Shown: positions 61,410 through 64,000 of the stretch, one piece after another
Layout of the letters: each line of letters starts with the position of its first letter
Position numbering within the stretch: position 1 is the stretch's first letter
Assembly (NCBI RefSeq): GCF_014648415.1
Contig: NZ_BMRB01000003.1
Span: forward strand, 372,001-436,000
Source of the DNA: Actinokineospora fastidiosa
GTDB taxonomy: Bacteria; Actinomycetota; Actinomycetes; Mycobacteriales; Pseudonocardiaceae
Direction: 5' to 3'
DNA length: 64,000 nt
Made by a program: the position numbers and the translations under genes
Notes under the pieces: generated by a model
Databases searched by the model: none
What the model saw: the letters and a program-made list of their open reading frames with translations, nothing else
Told to the model about the DNA's origin: nothing

Positions 61410-62678
61410 TCACGCGGGGGCGGGTGCGGGGACGGGTTCCGGGGCGGCGACCGGCCGCTCCAGCGCGCGCATCGGCTTGACCAGGCTCAGGTACGTGCCG
61501 ATCGCCAGGCCGCCGATGATGGTCACCAGGCCCCAGAAGGCCCACGGCACCGACGTGGCGTCGGCGAGCGCGGAGAGGCCGACCGTGGCCGCGACGCCCA
61601 TCGCCAGGCCCATGGCCTGGGCGAAGCCGAAGATCCGGCCCACCCGGTCCTCCGGGCTGGACTGCATCAGCAGCGTGCGGGCGGCGATGCGGCCCTGGGC
61701 GAAGGAGAACGCCGCGAACGGGATGACCACCATCAGCACGATGTGGTGCAGCGGTTCGAGGGCGACCATCGCCATGCAGCCGAGCGTGCCGAGCAGCGCG
61801 AGGTGCAGTCCCTTGATCCGGGAGCTGACCCAGCCGTAGCAGGCCGCGCCGAGGATGAATCCGGCGCCCGCGAGCGCGTCGACCACGCCGATCATCCACG
61901 CGCCCTGCTGGAAGGTCTGCAGGATCAGCGTCGTGAGGATGGTGTTGCTGACCATCAGGTTGATGTTGCCGGTGGTGAACAGCAGCGCCAGGCGCCGCAC
62001 CGGCGGGTTCGCCGGGGCCGTGGTCGCCACGGCGGTGGGCTCGTCGTCCGCAATGTCCTCAGTGGACTTGGCGACGACGTGCTTGTGGCCGATGGCGTAG
62101 ATCAGCACGGCCGACCCGACGAAGGTCAGCGAGTTGATGACGAACAGCGGGGTCGCGCCGAACCAGGTGACCAGGAAGCCGGCGAGCGCCGAGGCCAGCA
62201 GCATGCCGGTGTTGGTGGCCATCTCGAAGCGGGCGTTGAACTTGCCCAGCCGCTCATCGAGCACGCGTTCCTTCACCAGCGCGTTGCTGGCGGGCATGAA
62301 CATCGCCGCCGTGCAGGCCAGCAGGAAGTTCGCCGCGTAGGAGCCGAGACTGGCCTCCCCGCCGAACCACAGCCAGGCGGGCAGCGCGAACGCGGTGAGC
62401 GCGCCGACCAGGTCGGCGATCACGCACAGCGTGCGGCGGTCGAGCCGGTCGGCGAGGCGGCCGAAGGTCATCGCGAGCGCGACCTGCGGGATGGACACCG
62501 CGATGAACAGCCACCCGACCGACAGGGTGGTCTCCTCGGCCCGGAAGACCAGGATGGCGGCGGCGGTGATCTGGAAGGCGTTGCCCGCGGTGGTGATGAA
62601 GCCCGCGGGCACGAGCAGCCGCTCGGCGCGCTTGGAGCGGCGGACGGCCAGGTCGGTAGTCAGCGGTGCGGTGGGCAT
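61410..62678 (-). CDS. MFS transporter
   Basis: A 422-residue MFS protein with about 12 helices. The loop-2/3 motif reads FGRLADRLDRRTLCVIADLV, and the second half repeats SFAQGRIAARTLLMQSSPED then RVGRIFGFAQAMGLAMG. It resembles macrolide-efflux/MefA-like and enterobactin exporter groups. The ATG at 62678 shares one base with the upstream MetRS-like stop (TGATG). In the operon it is the likely exporter of the product and may give self-protection. Confidence 0.88.
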   Translation of the reverse strand: MPTAPLTTDLAVRRSKRAERLLVPAGFITTAGNAFQITAAAILVFRAEETTLSVGWLFIAVSIPQVALAMTFGRLADRLDRRTLCVIADLVGALTAFALPAWLWFGGEASLGSYAANFLLACTAAMFMPASNALVKERVLDERLGKFNARFEMATNTGMLLASALAGFLVTWFGATPLFVINSLTFVGSAVLIYAIGHKHVVAKSTEDIADDEPTAVATTAPANPPVRRLALLFTTGNINLMVSNTILTTLILQTFQQGAWMIGVVDALAGAGFILGAACYGWVSSRIKGLHLALLGTLGCMAMVALEPLHHIVLMVVIPFAAFSFAQGRIAARTLLMQSSPEDRVGRIFGFAQAMGLAMGVAATVGLSALADATSVPWAFWGLVTIIGGLAIGTYLSLVKPMRALERPVAAPEPVPAPAPA

Positions 62679-64000
62679 CAGGAGACCTCGGCCAGGGTCG
62701 GGGTCGGCTGGACGCGGGTGTCCAGGCCGGGGACGGGGAACGCGGTGGTGCTCGCGACGGCGTAGGCCGCCGCCGACAGCGACGGGGTGAAGCCCCCGGC
62801 CTCGGCGGCGCGGGCGGTCATGTCGATGAGGATCGGCGACGCGCCGCTGATCAGCGCCCGCAGCTGGAGGAACAGGTCGCCCAGTTCGACCGGCTCGCCG
62901 TCGAGCGCCCGGGCCGCGTGCGCGCGCAGCCGCTCGACGTGCTGCACGATCAGGTCGGCCGCCCGGTTGAGGCTGAAGCTCGACAGCTCGAAGCACAGGC
63001 CGAAGCGGTCGGCGATGGCCGCGGCGCGGGCCGGGCCCTCCGGGGAGACCGGGAGCGTCTCGCCCGCCGTGGTCAGCTTGCCGAGCGTGGCCGCCAGCTC
63101 GTTCCACGGGCCGACCAGCCGCTCGCCGACGATCTTGTCCAGCGCCGCGCGGCTGAAGTTCGTGCGGGCGTGCTCGGGGGCGGTCAGGTTGAGGTAGAAG
63201 CGGACGAGGTCGCGGGGCACCTCGGCCACCAGGTCGCGCGCCCACACCACGTGGCCCTTGCTGGTGGAGAACTTCTCGTTCTCCAGCTCGTAGAACTCGT
63301 TGCACAGGATGGTGTCGGGCAGGATGTAGCGGCCCTCGTGCGCGATCAGCTCGGCGATGTGCACCGCCGCCCAGATGTAGAGGTTGTCGAAGCCGACGAA
63401 GAAGACCAGCTCGGCGTCGTGTTCCGCGCGCCACGCGTCGTCGCCGGACGGCGGGGTCGTCCCCTGCTCGCGCTGGGCGAAGTTGTGGCAGTACATCGAG
63501 GCGGGCATGCCCTCCAGCCAGGCGTTGAGCGTCTGGCCGGGGGTCTCGGCGAACGGCGCGGGCATGCCCCAGGAGACCGGGTAGGTGATCGGGAAGTCCG
63601 GCAGCGGCCGCGACAGCAGCTCGCGGATGAACTGCACCGCGTGCGGGCGCCACCGGTCGGCCCGCGCCTCGTGGTAGGCCAGCAGCTGCTCTCGGTACTC
63701 CTCCAGCGGGAAGACCAGGATCTCCGCCTCGCGGTAGGTCACCGGGTCGCTGGGGTCCATGATCGAGTACGGCTCGATGAGCGCGTCGAAGTCGACCGGG
63801 TGCCCGCACGCCTCGCAGATGCCGCCCCGGCTGTCGGCCAGGCAGGTCGGGCAGTCGCCGCCGACGAGCCCTTCCACCAGGTACATGCCCTTGGCCTCGC
63901 TGTAGGGGAGGCGGACCGTGCGCAGGCGGAACTTGCCGAGGTCGTAGAGGCGCTGGACGTAGTCGTAGACGTTGCGGCGGTACCCGTCGTCGGTGGGCGC
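62678..64000 (-). CDS. Methionyl-tRNA synthetase-like protein, partial (N-terminus outside window)
   Basis: 440 residues are visible; the frame is open to the window edge. A zinc knuckle CPTCLADSRGGICEACG lies at visible residues 48-64, the MetRS Rossmann parts PITYPVSWGMPAPFAETPGQ and FVGFDNLYIWAAVHIAELI follow, and the KMSKS loop is KFSTSKGHVVWARDL near 243-250. A helical C-terminal part (about 190 residues) corresponds to the anticodon-binding domain but is divergent. The HIGH motif would lie outside the window. It may be a resistant MetRS or an enzyme delivering Met or a Met-like residue. Confidence 0.87.
   Translation of the reverse strand, partial: APTDDGYRRNVYDYVQRLYDLGKFRLRTVRLPYSEAKGMYLVEGLVGGDCPTCLADSRGGICEACGHPVDFDALIEPYSIMDPSDPVTYREAEILVFPLEEYREQLLAYHEARADRWRPHAVQFIRELLSRPLPDFPITYPVSWGMPAPFAETPGQTLNAWLEGMPASMYCHNFAQREQGTTPPSGDDAWRAEHDAELVFFVGFDNLYIWAAVHIAELIAHEGRYILPDTILCNEFYELENEKFSTSKGHVVWARDLVAEVPRDLVRFYLNLTAPEHARTNFSRAALDKIVGERLVGPWNELAATLGKLTTAGETLPVSPEGPARAAAIADRFGLCFELSSFSLNRAADLIVQHVERLRAHAARALDGEPVELGDLFLQLRALISGASPILIDMTARAAEAGGFTPSLSAAAYAVASTTAFPVPGLDTRVQPTPTLAEVS

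Overview
The window is about 72% GC, with GTG/ATG starts, many overlapping start/stop codons and several apparently leaderless genes. It encodes families typical of filamentous actinomycetes: DUF397/DUF5753 regulator pairs, DUF3558 lipoproteins, DUF4429 and oligoribonuclease. A member of the Pseudonocardiales (Actinokineospora, Saccharothrix, Lentzea or Amycolatopsis type) is the best guess; the exact genus is inference. I see no insertion sequence, integrase, CRISPR array or rRNA. Genes are dense on both strands and only two gaps exceed 300 bases.

Layout. 1-7.1 kb holds small housekeeping and regulatory genes: a truncated secreted protein, a STAS protein, a Pr6Pr membrane protein, a PPOX flavoprotein with an SMP-30-like propeller, a quinone-oxidoreductase-like enzyme, an APH-like kinase and a DUF5753/DUF397 regulator pair. 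7.1-13.9 kb is a lipid-catabolism locus. In it five minus-strand genes (ACAD10/11-type acyl-CoA dehydrogenase, two SDRs, an APH-fold kinase, a histidine phosphatase) overlap by 1-4 bases and read divergently from a TetR gene across a near-perfect 46-bp inverted repeat, with a FadD ligase downstream of the TetR gene. The kinase plus ACAD pairing recalls the LvaA/LvaC and ACAD11 route for 4-hydroxyacyl-CoA.

14-25 kb contains a family-A DNA polymerase-like protein, a membrane protein with an amyloid-signalling-like N-terminus, a HIBADH-type dehydrogenase, an AraC regulator coupled to a lactate-monooxygenase-like gene, a disordered TPR membrane protein, a Bcr/CflA exporter and a double-domain SDR. 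25-34.5 kb has a membrane-anchored NB-ARC/WD40 STAND protein, two bacterial-PH proteins, a glutamate-cysteine-ligase-like enzyme, a HerA-like ATPase, oligoribonuclease and tRNA-His. 34.8-43.7 kb has a trypsin-like protease, an L,D-transpeptidase lipoprotein, tRNA-Lys, DUF4429, two tandem paralogues of unknown function, a GH20 hexosaminidase with a DasR-like site and a polytopic membrane protein.

43.7-54 kb is accessory in character. It has a 2010-residue secreted protein with a 402-residue internal tandem duplication, a small lipoprotein-like partner, and a large nuclease-like protein sitting between two DUF3558 lipoprotein genes.

54.1 kb to the window end is the most striking part: a single minus-strand operon of at least nine genes, nearly all joined by overlapping start/stop codons. 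In transcription order it encodes a MetRS-like protein (cut by the window edge), an MFS transporter, a family-5 solute-binding protein with no signal peptide, an ATP-grasp ligase, a B12-binding glutamate-mutase S-like subunit, a glutamate-mutase E-like subunit, an AsnRS-core/AsnA-like enzyme, a stand-alone FMN glutamate-synthase domain and a small conserved protein. This looks like an undescribed amino-acid-derived natural-product pathway using aminoacyl-tRNA-synthetase paralogues. The product is unknown.
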